A program made the translations under genes and the position numbers. 64,000 bases of DNA from assembly GCA_003194525.1 (NCBI GenBank), contig NBIV01000126.1, positions 154,017-218,016 of the forward strand, read 5' to 3'. Position 1 is the stretch's first letter, and each line of letters opens with the position of its first letter. Source of the DNA: Gracilariopsis chorda (lineage: Eukaryota > Rhodophyta > Florideophyceae > Gracilariales > Gracilariaceae). The notes beneath the pieces were generated by a model. It was not told where the DNA came from, did not search any database, and worked only from the letters and a program-made list of their open reading frames with translations. Shown here piece after piece: positions 22,579-33,800 of this stretch.

Positions 22579-23021
22579 CTGTAAATGTACAGGTCAGGAA
22601 GTGGCACAATAATTATTGTCGTCTTTGTAGACGAAATTCCTACTCTGTCCCATTCAAAATCTCTCTCTGAAGACTTGTTAGCCGTAATGATGAAACTGTT
22701 TCAAGTAAAACTTCTTGGTGAGGTCAAGTCTTTTATTTGTCTGGAACTAAAAAGAGATAAGAATGGCATTCGTGCAAGCCAAGAGATGTATGTGGAAAAA
22801 AAAATTTGGACCACAATCTCTGCTGTGCGAACTCAGCAAAGACTACATTACTGTCACCTTGTCATGTTTCAGCGGGAGGTCATGGTGAAAAAGTTTTTCC
22901 ATCATTGCTTCATGCAACATACCGTACACTGGTTGGTCACCTGATGTATTTGGAAGTAGCGTCGAGGCCTGATATTATTTTTGATGCTTCAATGTTGACG
23001 AAACAGGTAACAAATCTTTGA
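22579..23021 (+). pseudogene. Copia B reverse transcriptase, 3' part
   Basis: After one in-frame stop at 22582, the frame gives IIIVVFVDEIPTLSHS, the catalytic YVDD box in the form FVDE. LLGEVKSFICLELKRDKNGI and SQEMYVEKKI follow, both standard copia palm and thumb motifs. Near 22930 another frame gives LVGHLMYLEVASRPDIIF, the connection to RNase H. The altered catalytic box and frame change show that it is dead. Confidence 0.7.
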
Positions 23022-23094
23022 TCCTTGTCAAAGGCACTTTACGCTAGCATGACGCGTTTTAACATAATTTAAAGTCATAAAGAACCTTTTTTTC

Positions 23095-23560
23095 TACTTC
23101 CTGTCGGATATTCGTGCGCACATGGAAGCAATATCTGATGCTGACTGAGCTGGCTTTCGCAAAACTAGGCATAATGCAACTGGCACACTAGCGAAGGTGA
23201 ATGATGAACCTCTATTATTGACGACAAAAGCAAGCAATCATTGCTTTGGTTTCTGAAGAAACTGAACACATTTCTCCCTCGTACTGTGGAAAGCAGCTAA
23301 CTTGGTTATGAATACTGTGCTGGGAGCTTTGAAACGGTACCGTTCTTGAAGATAAACAAAATCACATTTAAGCGGTCCGTATTAATACCTATGGCTCTAC
23401 TGTCAATTCTATTGTCAATGCGTTCAAGACTTCCGAAAGTAACAAGCACATTGCACTGACCTTTTATCATTTTGGGGAACTTGTGAAGTCTAGGGTCCTA
23501 AGTATCTCGGAAATAGGAAGCGAAGTTTAACCAGTGGACATTACGACGCAAGTTTCTTCT
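23095..23560 (+). pseudogene. Copia B RNase H remnant
   Basis: SDAD, then a stop where Trp is expected, then AGFRKTRHNATGTL (about 23128-23190) is the copia RNase H start (S-D-A-D-W-A-G). A KHIALTFYHFGELVKSRVL segment near 23445-23505 matches the usual K-H-I-x-x-x-Y-H-F end. It closes the copia B coding region. Confidence 0.6.
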
Positions 23561-24327
23561 TAAGACCATTGGTATAAGCTTTCTATTTTTTGCTGTTTGA
23601 GATAATTTCTTTTTACGACATCTCTAATCTATGTTTTTCTTTTTTTGCAGTATAAATGTTTTCAAAAATTATGGAAAATAAACTGGAGGAAATCAAACTA
23701 AGCAAAGGCTATACCTTTTCCTATCGTAGAAACATTTTCTTCTACTTGGTTTTTACTGGTACAAGAGGTTTTTAACGGTAGCGGTTAAGCTACAAAACTT
23801 TAGCATAAGTATTATCTTGTATTCTCTGTTTCCAACGCCAAAACTTTAGAGTTGTTTGCGAAGGATTGTGTGAGAGGTAGAAATAGAGAGAGTTGCATTG
23901 TAATTCTCTCGATTACAATGCAACTCCGAATTGGGATTGCATTCGGTACTCTCCCTCAATTAGGCTTACATATAATTAGAAGATAGAGTCTATAAAGAAA
24001 CGGCCGGTGGAGCAGTCTGTGCTTTCTGCCGGCCACAAACTTCGTCTCATAAGCCACACCAGTTAGCTATCCACCCGCTTTGGGCTGATAGGCACCACGA
24101 TACACCCCCTGTTGTTGGCTGAACGTCGGACACGAGGCCTCAACAATCCACCAGCTGTATGCAGTATACACTACCTTTAACCTTTTGAACCAGTTTGGGG
24201 CATAATTCTGTCTACAATAATTGCACTTCAATGGGTGGCGCAGATTCAGAATTCCAAATTCTTCGGATTCTGCTCCGCTCAAAGAACTGCACATATATGA
24301 TGATTGCGTATACCTAGGATATTGTGG
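23561..24327. other. Non-coding stretch with a perfect 13-bp hairpin
   Basis: AT-rich, with no gene I can support. 23892-23924 is a perfect inverted repeat (GTTGCATTGTAAT, 7-nt loop, ATTACAATGCAAC). A minus-strand ORF (24294-24067) has a C-x2-C pair and little else; it may be a zinc-finger fragment or chance. Confidence 0.45.
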
Positions 24328-25336
24328 GCGCCATCACGAGACGGTGACGCAGGGGGCCAAAAAGTTGTAATAATAAAAGCCAAAAGGGTGCTCTTCGTAG
24401 CTAAAAGCCCCAAAACAAGTTGAAAACAGTGGGATCAAAAGAACTAAACCCACTCGATGAAATAAAACAACACTAGGGAGAGCAAGAGGCTCAATCCCCA
24501 AATAAAACTTCTTAACTTCTTTGTTGAAACGGCGCGCAACCCAAGAATTATGTCAAGGATCACTAAGGGTCAGACCCTCGGCTTCCGGTCAGACACACCG
24601 GATGTGAAGTGGATTCTGCAACCTACCTACCTCTGCACTAACCAGAAGCAGGCCCATACAATCCTTACAGGGCTTCCCGAGGAGAGCTACTAACAGCGGG
24701 ATATGCTTTCACTTTATACCCAAGCTGGCCCTTTGCAGGAAAGGTTGCACGGCACGTCGCCTGCGGATAGCTTCCCGTCAAGTACTTCCGTCCGGAAATC
24801 ACCAGGTCTTTCGACCGACACCATTATCCGAGCAAAGCTCCGGTGGGGCTCACAGACGACAGAAACACCTTCGGTACACACTACCCGTCTCCCGTCCACG
24901 CCTAAGGCGCTTCAACCGGTCTTAGCGACGGTTCTTCCCCACCCTATTGGACAACTAGCGGCACACGCCTCACTAGAAGCCCTTTATCCAGTGCCGAACG
25001 CCTCACTGGTTTTTGATGATAGTTGAAGTGGCTGAAGGTTGATAGGGGGTGGGGCTTAGATGTTGGTCGATTGTTGAGGTGAGTTCAGACCGAATTTCAA
25101 AGCTCAGAACCTCTTTTTATAGTGTTTAGAGGCACTACAAACGAGCCAAATACGCATTTCTACTTGCTAGTTACTCATTTGTGCGTCTAGGTTACTCCAT
25201 TGGCTTCTAGAGACCTCTGGAGCTGCACACTAACCAATAATAAAGCGACAATTTGCGCCAGCATCACTAAAATACTGTAGTCTTTGCTGGGCCAACAAAG
25301 CGTGCAATGTGCTAGACACTACTGGAACATTCTACA
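24328..25336 (-). repeat. LTR-like block on the minus strand
   Basis: Read on the minus strand the block starts TGTAGAATGTTCC and ends GCGCCCACA. It has a TATA-like TATAAAAAGAGG at about 25121-25110 and, just inside the far end, a TGGCGCCCACA that could be a primer-binding site. These features suit a decayed LTR. No target duplication and no second copy were found, so the assignment is weak. A plus-strand ORF at 24703-25026 inside has no domain. Confidence 0.3.
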
Positions 25337-25362
25337 CGTGTGTTCCAGCAATGTCTGGCACA
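25308..25362. repeat. 22-bp imperfect inverted repeat
   Basis: 25308-25329 and the reverse complement of 25341-25362 agree at about 19 of 22 positions, with an 11-nt spacer. It overlaps the end of the LTR-like block and could form a hairpin. Confidence 0.7.
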
Positions 25363-25766
25363 TTCCGCAACATTAGCGACCGACAGATATCTCGTATCTT
25401 TTGTGCTCAGCTTTCATGTCACCCAAACAATACTTCAGACATGGGCCGTATTCTCATGGAATGTGGATCTGAGTTCTGCGAATTTAGGGTGCTTCCCAAG
25501 CCTCGAAATCAGGCAATCTCAAAGATTTCTCTGGAGACATTAACAAACCCCCACGGAACACGGGCATTGATATCGGCAAGCTGCGTCCTTAAATAGCGGA
25601 GAACGTTCCTCAGAGCTTCCAATTGTCAGTTAACCGGGCTGCTTCCAGGTTCGGTGGCTTCTTCTCTGAGTACAAGACGTCCACGGCGTGTTTTACAAGT
25701 ACCACTTGGACTGCTTCAATAACCCATCTATACTCTACAGCTCAAGGACTTAGGCTCCACAGAAAG

Positions 25767-26159
25767 ATGACGCTCTCTGTTCGTATTCTGACGCTCATGC
25801 TTGTGATGTGCACTCTTTGTACAGCCACAAAGAGTCATCGTCGTTATTTCCTACGCCCTTTTCCGAAGAAGTGTGGCCTTGATCTGTTTCGTTTCCCCAC
25901 TCATCCAGATTTCATTGCCGTGGTGCGCTGCAAGTGCTTCGGCGGTATTACAAAGGTTGATTCGATTATACGGAGCACCTCTCCGCAGATTACGCGTGGG
26001 TTGCTGAAGTGTGCGAACAAGAATCTTGACGAAATTGGAAAGCTATGTGTGATAGTGGGACAGAGCAATTTCCCGTCTGCAGTGCTATCCATCGCCGAAG
26101 AGTGTTGTTCGAAGGCCGGAGGAGCTTTAACAGGCGATCGCTGTGACCCAACTCACTAA
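25767..26159 (+). CDS. Small secreted cysteine-rich protein, unknown function
   Basis: The open frame starts at 25623, but the internal ATG at 25767 begins a classic signal peptide (MTLSVRILTLMLVMCTLCTA), so I take that start; the product is 130 residues. The mature part has eight cysteines (a lone C, a C-x-C pair, two single Cs, an adjacent C-C pair, and one near the C terminus), an even number compatible with four disulphides. The mature part is basic at its start (KSHRRYF). It lies between transposon fossils and has no stop or frameshift. I do not recognise the family. A short extracellular protein is the inference; activity is unknown. Confidence 0.6.
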   Translation: MTLSVRILTLMLVMCTLCTATKSHRRYFLRPFPKKCGLDLFRFPTHPDFIAVVRCKCFGGITKVDSIIRSTSPQITRGLLKCANKNLDEIGKLCVIVGQSNFPSAVLSIAEECCSKAGGALTGDRCDPTH

Positions 26160-27322
26160 AGCAATGTTGTGTTGACCATTGCCATCAATCGTGTGCCTAG
26201 GGCATATCCGGCTGGAGGTAACGAAACGTTTGGTTCAACTGCACTGTAAATCGCTTGCGTTGGAAGCCCGGTATCAAGGGTACAACAGTTTAGTTCTTTC
26301 CACGCCTTATAATTATAAAGGAGGTGGGGCCTAGCACCACCTGCGTCCAATTTTTTATGTGTCTTCGTTTTCACTAACGTTTCCCATTACCGTCCGAAAG
26401 GTGGACCTGACCCCTGCTTTGAGTACATTTCTACGACTAGATACAGTGTGGGTATGAGATAGGCCTCTTTTGTGCCTGGAATTACAGGTGCTCGTCGATC
26501 GACAAGCAGACAGAAAACGGTACCATCTCAAAGCGGCCGCTGAACTCGCTGTGTGAATAAGACTTTGGTGGCACCGGTAGCGGGCAGTCGATCGTCCCTT
26601 AACCTTGCACACTCCGTTCTGAAACCACGCTTTGCTGAGATTCGGACATTGCCTGTAGCGCCAGGGCTGGAGTAGTACGCGTTTCTTTGCCTTCAGAAAG
26701 TGTGAATGCCCAGCGAAGAGCAATGCGCGCGAGAGGGATTGAGATTGACAAGGAATTATGATAAGTTATACCACAGTGTCGCAATTAGACAATGTGCGCC
26801 TATAAAGAAGAAGAATGCGCGCGGGCAGTAGGCCATTCGAGAGAAGAAGTTATGATTTTTTTGTAAATATTTAGAAGATTCTTGGAGGAATTACACTCTC
26901 ATCAGTTTGATTGAAAGAATTGTGATGCAGACTTCTTAGTGAATGACAGTGATGTTTTTGAACGATTATTTCAAGATCGAGCAGAACAAGATAGCAGCAT
27001 ATTGTTTGCGCATGCTGGTTTTCACGATTGAGCCTTGGGCGTTTGGTGGCCGTCAACACTAAAGGTCATGAAACCAACCACACCGTAAATGGGTTAGCTT
27101 GCATACTTAGTTCTGCTGTGCCGTTGAAAGGCTGTACTTGCGATTCTATTGCAAAGCGGGCAAGTACCAAAGGTACCCGCAGTTTCAGGGCCGTTCTAAA
27201 CAAGCCTGATCTGCTCATGTTCTGATCGGGTTTTATTGAAAGTTTTTTTTTCTTCTGTAAGCGCATAATCTCACGCGCCCTATGCCCGACGCCGGTCCAC
27301 TTTGAGATGACCCGGCAAACGC
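26160..27322. other. Intergenic, no recognisable gene
   Basis: Short overlapping ORFs on both strands without domains. No LTR or terminal repeat was identified. Confidence 0.45.
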
Positions 27323-27484
27323 TAGCACCGCAGTCGAAAATCCCTGCATCCCCCCTTGCCACGACGTCGCAAAACTCTGCACCTTTCTCTTGCCACGACT
27401 CCGCAAATCCGTGTACATCTCTTGCTTCCCATCCCAAATCCCTACACCGACCCTTTGCAACACCTTCTCAAGTCTCTGCAGCCC
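27323..27484. repeat. Degenerate tandem repeat, unit about 32 bp
   Basis: Five consecutive units align at 27323, 27355, 27389, 27421 and 27453 (one unit is 34 nt, the others 32). The best conserved part is CTTGCCACGAC-n-CCGCAAA, then a CTGCACC-like end. The Pro/Ser-rich ORF at 27307-27705 reads through it and is probably not a gene. Confidence 0.6.
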
Positions 27485-27679
27485 TGCATAGCCCACAATG
27501 TCCAGGATTGCAAGCCCAAGCCTATTCTTCATGTCATATCCACGAACCACCTCAGAAAAAGACTGGAGCCAACAAACCAGATTGCAGTCAACAGATGCTC
27601 TTGCATATCGAACCTTTCTCTCCGCGCATTGAATCCATCACTATAGGTCCAACCCTTATCCTTTTTTTTTATCCTTTAC

Positions 27680-28500
27680 ATGATGGAGTTGCAACCTCTC
27701 TTTGAGTTGCAAAACTCGCAGTCGATGATCTAAGAGTTTGCTGCTGCTTCTTGTGCGGTCGTAGTAGGAGATATTGCTACCCACATTAATCAGAAAAGGA
27801 AAGCTAATGTCATGCATATGCCGTTTCCCCTACGGAAGGACATTACCTTCGATGTTATTGCTGCAATACTGAACGAGCGGTGCTTCAAACGCGCATTCCG
27901 GGTAAGTAGAGATTCTTTTTATCGTCTTCTGGATTATGTCAAACCATCAATATCTAAGGTCACTAGCATGGGGATAGGTTCTGGTAGAACTACAGTTCCG
28001 GCCGATGTTCGGCTCGGAATTACCTTACGGATGCTCGCAGGTGCTAGTTATCTTGATGTAATGATGTGCTTCAGAGTACGCGCATCTACGGTGTAGGACA
28101 TATTTCATGACACATGTATGGAGCTTATGAAGGTGATGAAGCTACCAGGACTACCAACATCATTTCAAGGGCTCCACAAGCTCTCTCAGAGTTTCAAGTA
28201 CTCTCGGTCTTCACCAAGTCCTTTTTCCGGATGCATTAGAGCACTGGACGGAATTTCAGTTCGCATTAGAAAGCCCGCACGATATCTTAACCCCGCAGCG
28301 TTTTACTGTCGAAAAGGATTTTATGCCCTTCCTGTGCAGGCTTTGGTAGATGGATCTTACCGTTTCCTCAGCTATTCAGCGCGATGTGTGGGCTCAACAC
28401 ATGATGCTCTCGCTCATGCAGTGTCCAGACTTGGTAAGTTTTTGGAGAAACATGGATTACGTTCTGAGTTTTGGATCGTGGGTGATGAGGCATGCGTATG
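27680..28500 (+). pseudogene. PIF/Harbinger (HARBI1-like) transposase, 5' part
   Basis: The frame can be followed from ATG at 27680, with in-frame stops at 27731 and 28094, to the gypsy insertion at 28501. The helical N-terminal region (FKRAFRVSRDSFYRLLDYV) is typical of PIF/Harbinger nucleases. The first catalytic aspartate is in GCIRALDGISVRI (near 28245) and the second in CVGSTHDA (near 28395). A GDEACVC segment at the junction matches the usual G-D-x-A-Y motif. The remainder resumes at 38593 beyond the gypsy element. The enzyme would cut the terminal repeats of a Harbinger element and insert into TTA/TAA sites; neither terminal repeat was found here. Two nonsense codons and a 10-kb insertion make it inactive. 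Confidence 0.78.
28496..28500. repeat. Target duplication left of gypsy A
   Basis: GTATG, repeated at 38588-38592 after the other LTR. Confidence 0.88.
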
Positions 28501-29326
28501 TGTGGTGCAATGCCCTAAAGGGGAAAAACACCGAAAGACGTTCGGGATCTTCCTCTCACGAGGTGAACCCAGTTGGGTAGAGCCCTCCCAGAGGTGTCAC
28601 GGCGAAGCCGGTTTGTAAGACCAGGGTCACCTGTCGCGACTCGCGCAGGGAGGTGAAGGCGTAGAATCGGTATCCGCGTGAGCGGGGTGTGATCCTCAGT
28701 AGAGGTATGTTTCCACGTAAGTGGGGGCGTGTGGGCGGATGCGCACACGAGGGCCGCGGATAGCGGGAGGTGCTACCCTAAAAAGGGAAAAAGGAAGGGC
28801 GAGGAGGAGGAAGAGAGGGCGAAATGAGTCGCGAGAGCGACGGGGACGAACGGCGATGCAGGTGGACAGGACTCCCTATACAGGGCGAAACACCAATATG
28901 ACTGGAACAATTCTACTCCCAAGGATGGGCTTCTTTAGATGTGCAAGGGGGTTAGATGTCCCGTGGTTTACGGCGTTTCCCTCCAGGGAGGAGTAGAGCA
29001 CGCGCGCAAGTGGCAACAACTAGAGCCAATTCCCCAGGTTGGGGTCCCTTGTTGGGGAAGGTTTACTGGTGCGACGGCAGTGCGCCGTCGCACTAAGTAC
29101 TAGCTTCCCAGAAATGGGTGTGAAAATAATAAATAATATTAACTAAAATACTCCACATTTCGTGGCAACATCCACTACTGTGGCCAACCGCCAATTGACC
29201 CAAAACCATGTCCCACGTGTCCATATCCACCATAGTGGGGCGTAGTTCATATACACACTACACAACCGATAATATCGGGAAAGCGTTCCAGTACCAAGAA
29301 TCCCTCCCTGAGGGCGTTGCACTACA
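28501..29326 (-). repeat. Gypsy A 3' LTR
   Basis: 826 bp. On the minus strand it starts TGTAGTGCAACGCCC and ends GGGCATTGCACCACA. It matches 37761-38587 along its whole length with scattered substitutions, most between 28750 and 28860. Confidence 0.93.
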
Positions 29327-29329
29327 TAT

Positions 29330-29337
29330 CCCCCCCC
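29330..29337 (-). other. Polypurine tract of gypsy A
   Basis: On the minus strand, eight consecutive G (AGGGGGGGGATA context) sit three bases before the 3' LTR, the position where plus-strand DNA synthesis is primed. Confidence 0.75.
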
Positions 29338-29591
29338 TAAGACGGGAAAACGACCGCGGACGCGGAGGGTTCCCAGACGAAAATGGGTGATAAAAGCGCG
29401 TACGCCGTCTCCGGTTCTTCTTTCCTTGCATAGCCGGCTATTGTAGTATAGTGTTGTGGGGAGTTAGCTGCTCCCTTGAATAAACTTTCCCGTTTAGAAC
29501 GGTGCTTCTTGGTTGAGTTCCCCGTCTTCGACGGACCTTGCCTTGTTATTCTTTCCTATCGCTCTCCGCTCGCGCGGCAACGTTACCCAAC

Positions 29592-30875
29592 TTAGGCATT
29601 TACCAGCGTGGCTGGAGCTGCAGTTCCCGATTGACGGTGGTATCGCACGACCTGCGACCGTGGGAGGTGTTCGATTGGCTCCCACGTATCCCCACTGGGG
29701 TCATACCCGTGCCAGCGGACGCGGTATTGTAGAATACCATCCTGGTCCCAGGTGTGTCCGACAAGTCGGTCTACTACAAACTCTCGTTCGTAGACCTGCC
29801 GGCCGTGCCGGGTGGTGGTTGTATTCCCTTGCGAGGGTTGTCCGCTGCGCGGTATATTACCCCCTATCCGGGTTGTCGGCGATGTCTCCGGCGTTGCCGT
29901 GCGTTGTCCTAGTGGCCACTGCTCATGCGGGAAAGTATCCCTCAAGAGGGTGTGTGGCGTCACGGTTTCCACCGGCAAGTCGTTCCCCAGAGGTGTGTCG
30001 TTGTTCCTGTCTTCACGGTAGGCCGGGCGAACCGCCAACCGGCGGGGGACTTGAACTCCGCAAGTGCGGTCTTCTTTGCGAACCGCGAGCTTGCGGGGTT
30101 TTTGCCGTGTATGCGGGAACGGCGTTTGCGACATCCCCTGCGGGGTCCCGTGCGACACGGTGATTGGTAAGCGTTCCGCCTCCCTGCCAGGTGCACGAGC
30201 GTTCTGCACCATATGTTCCGGCGACGCCGTGGTGTCCCCGGTTACTGACGGGTTGCCTGGGGCTAACTCCGGTACACCGGTATTTTGGTCAAAATTCCCC
30301 TTTGGGGGGTGCCAGGCAGGTGCTGATGACAGCCTTTTCAGGGGAATTGCCGCTAAGCGCGGTGCACCATCTCCATGAGGAGGAGCAGCGTCCGGTACGA
30401 CCGGTTTCGAGCGTGCGATGGCGCGCGTTATTCCCGAGTTCCGCGGTTCTTCGCCGCAGCGTTGCGGGGGTTGGCGCAAATTATTCCCCGTAGCGGGTGT
30501 TTCGATTCCGTCAACGACGGGAGGCGTTTCCGGTGTTTGCGAGCCAGAGCTTGAAGCTTCGACTGCGGCTTGGCTGCCTTTTTCCCCAAGAGGGGTGTGA
30601 GTATTTCCCTGTGAGGCTGGCGTATCTGGGCGACTCTTCTCCGCGGGGCGCGGGTCTGCTGGATCTAATTGAACCGCTTCCGCGGGGGCTTCCGCCAATG
30701 GCGGCCTCGATGCATCGCTCTGCCCAGAGGTTTGGGGGCAATCGTCGCCATACTCCCTTATCGGGGATCCTTCCCTGACAGGGGTGTGCGGTAGTCGCGC
30801 TTCAACTTCCCGTGTAGCACGGTATATTTCCCGCGTTTGTGGCGATGCCTCCGGGGATGGATCGGGCGATTGCAT
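29592..30875 (-). pseudogene. Gypsy A pol C-terminal extension with chromodomain
   Basis: A 427-residue frame overlapping the end of the integrase ORF by 118 nt in a different frame; it is probably the C-terminal part of pol after a second frameshift near 30800-30875. Residues 1-350 are Pro/Arg/Thr-rich low-complexity sequence. Residues 362-413 form a chromodomain: FVVDRLVGH, then QYRVRWHGYDPSGDTWEP and EHLPRSQVVRYH, with the aromatic cage positions Tyr/Trp visible. In chromoviruses this domain guides integration to histone-marked chromatin. The low-complexity part is unusually dense in short DNA hairpins. Confidence 0.8.
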
Positions 30876-33800
30876 TTCCGCTGCTGCGGTATTGGGGGAG
30901 GCTTCTCGTTTTCACGTGACAAACGGTGTATTTGCCGCTTTTGCGGGGCCTGCGCGTCTGGTTCCTGTTGCACAGCACTGCCCGGGAACGGGGGATTAGT
31001 GTCGCGTGACATACTCCGTGCTCCACGGTCAGTGTTCCGTATGTTACGGTGTGTTTCCCGTTGCGACGGCGATATCGTTCCTCGAAAACGAGTGTTCTCC
31101 TCCCCCTCCTTAGACGGAGCGTCGGGATAAGGGATAACATTCCCCGCCTGGCGGGTGTAAATTCGCGCCAGGGGGGCGGGCGCTGAGAGGCCCGAATTAC
31201 CCGGCTGAGCCGGTGAGTCCGACAGAGTCGGTAGGTCTGAGAGTCCCCGGCTGGGGTGTGGTAGTACCGTAGGCCTAGTACTCCCGGATGGTTCCGGTGT
31301 TGCAGAGTCCTTAGAAACGGGGTTGCCTGGATCCAGGACTTCCTCTGACGAGGGAGGAGGGGCAAGGACAACACGATCGCGAGAGATCCGGTCGTGTGCT
31401 CCACCTATCTCTACAACGACAGTGTCGGCATTAACAGAGATGACCTTGAAGGGTCCGTCCGCCACAGGCGAGAGTTTGTGACGCTTCTCCCGTTCCGGGT
31501 TGTAGTACTCCTTCCTGATGAAGACGTAGTTATTTGCCCGAATCGGGGGGGTCTTTCCTCGCAAGCGAGCGTCAAAATCCCGCTTGTAAGCGGCTTGGGC
31601 CCATGCCATAGACTTCCGCGCAGCGGGGACCAGCTTGGAAAGCCATTGCTTCCATTGCTGCCGGTAGATACCCACTGATGGGAAATTGTCTAAGGTAGCT
31701 TGGGGTTCCAGCGCCACAGGCGGGGGTGTTCTAGATAGAACCAACTCGAATGGCGAAACTCCGGTAGTCCGGTGTACCTGCGTATTGTACGCGTAGGTTA
31801 CCGCATCAGCGTACATGTCCCAGTTCTTTGGGTGGTCTGCGACGTAGAAACGTAACGCCGCGAGTAACGTCCGGTTAAACCGTTCAACTTGCCCATTGCA
31901 CTGGGGGTGGTAGGTAGTCGTGAACAAGTTCTTGACATCCAGGATGCGACAAACATCCTGGAAGAACTTGCTCACGAACTGTTTCCCGTTATCGGAGAGC
32001 GCCTCCACAGGGGGACCGTAGACGAAAATCCAGTGCGTCACCAGAGCCTGGGCCACCGTGAGAGCGGTTATCCTCCGAAGAGGGACAGTCCGTACCAGCT
32101 TAGAAAAGCGGTCGGTAATGAAAAGTAGAAACTTGTTTCCACGTTTCGTGGTGAGTAATGGTCCGAGAATATCGATCGCGATAAACTCGAGCGGCGCCCT
32201 TGCGGGGAATAGTTTCATCTTCTTCCCATTTTTGCGGAGTTTGACGCGATTCTTCGCGCATTTGCTACAAAACCGCACGGTTGCGTAGCAATCCACCGCC
32301 ATGGCGGGCCAATAGAAATCCCTTTGCAGGGTTAGGTACAGTTTCCTCCCACCTGGGTGACCTCCAATAGGGGCGTAGTGTGATAGATGTAACACCCGCG
32401 ACTGCAGGGAATGAGGTAACACAATCTGTGGGCGGGCTTCGACCTTCCTTACGAGGTAGCCTTTGTCGTTTACCCCAAAAGGGAGACTTTCACCACCGTT
32501 GATACGGGCACGAATCCTCGTACAGAATGGGTCGCCAAATTGTTCTCGGATCATTTCTTCCGGTGATACCGGTACAAAGTTTCCCGGTAAAAGGTTCTCA
32601 GATTCATCTCGCGATGCGAGTAGTTCGTCAAAGTCAGCATCCTCGTCCCAGTTTTCTGGCCCAGCCTCCACGGCACATTCCGGATCATCCGGGTCTATAG
32701 CCATGAAGCATGGGACTTCATCATCCTCCGTTGGGAGTGCTTCCCCACTTGTGGGTAACCGCGACAAAGCGTCGGCCTGGGTGTTCTGCGCGCCCTTTTT
32801 ATAAATGACTTGAAAGTCATATTCCGCGAGGCGGAGTCTCCAGCGCATGAGGCGTCCCGACGGGTCGGAGATATTCATCAACCACCAATGAGGAATGATC
32901 CGTGTACACGGTGAAGTGAATTCCCATAAGGTAGGGGCGCAGAGTGGTCATCGCCCATACGACGGCGAGGCACTCTTTCTCCGATACGGAGTAGTTCCGC
33001 TCATGAACATTGAGCGAACGTGACCAATAACCAATTGGATGTCGTTCCCCCTCGGGGGTGGTTTGAAAAAGAGCACACCCGACTTGGTAGTCGCTCGAGT
33101 CCGTATCTACGGAGTATGGCAACCCAAGTTTTGGGAGATGTAGGATTGGTGCTGATGTGACAGCCTCCTTCAAGGAGTTAAAAGCTTCCGATTGCTCGGG
33201 CGTAAATGTTCCCAGTTTTGGGGGGTTCCCCTTTCGCAACAACGCGTTTAGGGGCACCGCAGTATCCGAAAAGTTCGGGATAAACCGTCGATAGACGTTG
33301 ACCAGCCCCAAAAAGGAGCGCAGTTCCGTTTGAGTACGGGGTTCTTTCGCCTCAACGAGGGATTTGACTCGAGCTTTCTCGATCGCTAACCGTCCAGGAC
33401 GGATAATGTGACCCAGATACTTCACAGTATCTGTGAAAAACTCGCATTTCCTCAACTTGAGGGTAATTCCCGCATCGCGGAGTACGGTCAGCACGTCTCG
33501 GACGTGAGTGAGATGGTCGTCCAACGAGTTGGAGAAGATGATAATATCATCAAGGTAGACCAGACAACTCCGCCACTTAAAGCGGTTGAGTAGAATATCT
33601 ACTGCACGCTGAAAGGTGGCGGGGGCGTTGGTTAACCGAAATGCCATCCGCTTGAAGCGGTACGTTCCTGCGTGGCAGGTGAATGCAGTTTTGTCGCGAT
33701 CCTCCTGTCTGACAGGTACTTGCCAATATCCCCAATTGGCATCAAGGGCCGTGAACACGGTGGCGTCTCCAAGGGAGTCAATGCACTCGTCCATACGAGG

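Larger units (their letters stand above)
19090..23560 (+). mobile_element. Copia B: decayed Ty1/copia element split by a solo LTR
   Basis: Domains in copia order are visible: gag (19090-19413), protease (19815-19990), integrase (20180-21000), reverse transcriptase (21365-21796 and 22574-23021) and RNase H (23095-23550). The reverse transcriptase is interrupted by a gypsy-type solo LTR (21797-22573). The 5' LTR was not found, and gag seems to start abruptly next to copia C. Confidence 0.72.

Noticed and set aside
27307-27705. Pro/Ser-rich ORF of 132 residues
   Set aside because: Produced by the 32-bp tandem repeat; no start context or domain.
28501-29326. LTR repeats as a CRISPR array or satellite
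   Set aside because: Only two long copies at the ends of one element with a target duplication: a standard LTR pair.
29513-30600. Several plus-strand ORFs up to 216 residues
   Set aside because: Antisense of the GC-rich chromodomain frame of gypsy A; open only because of base composition.
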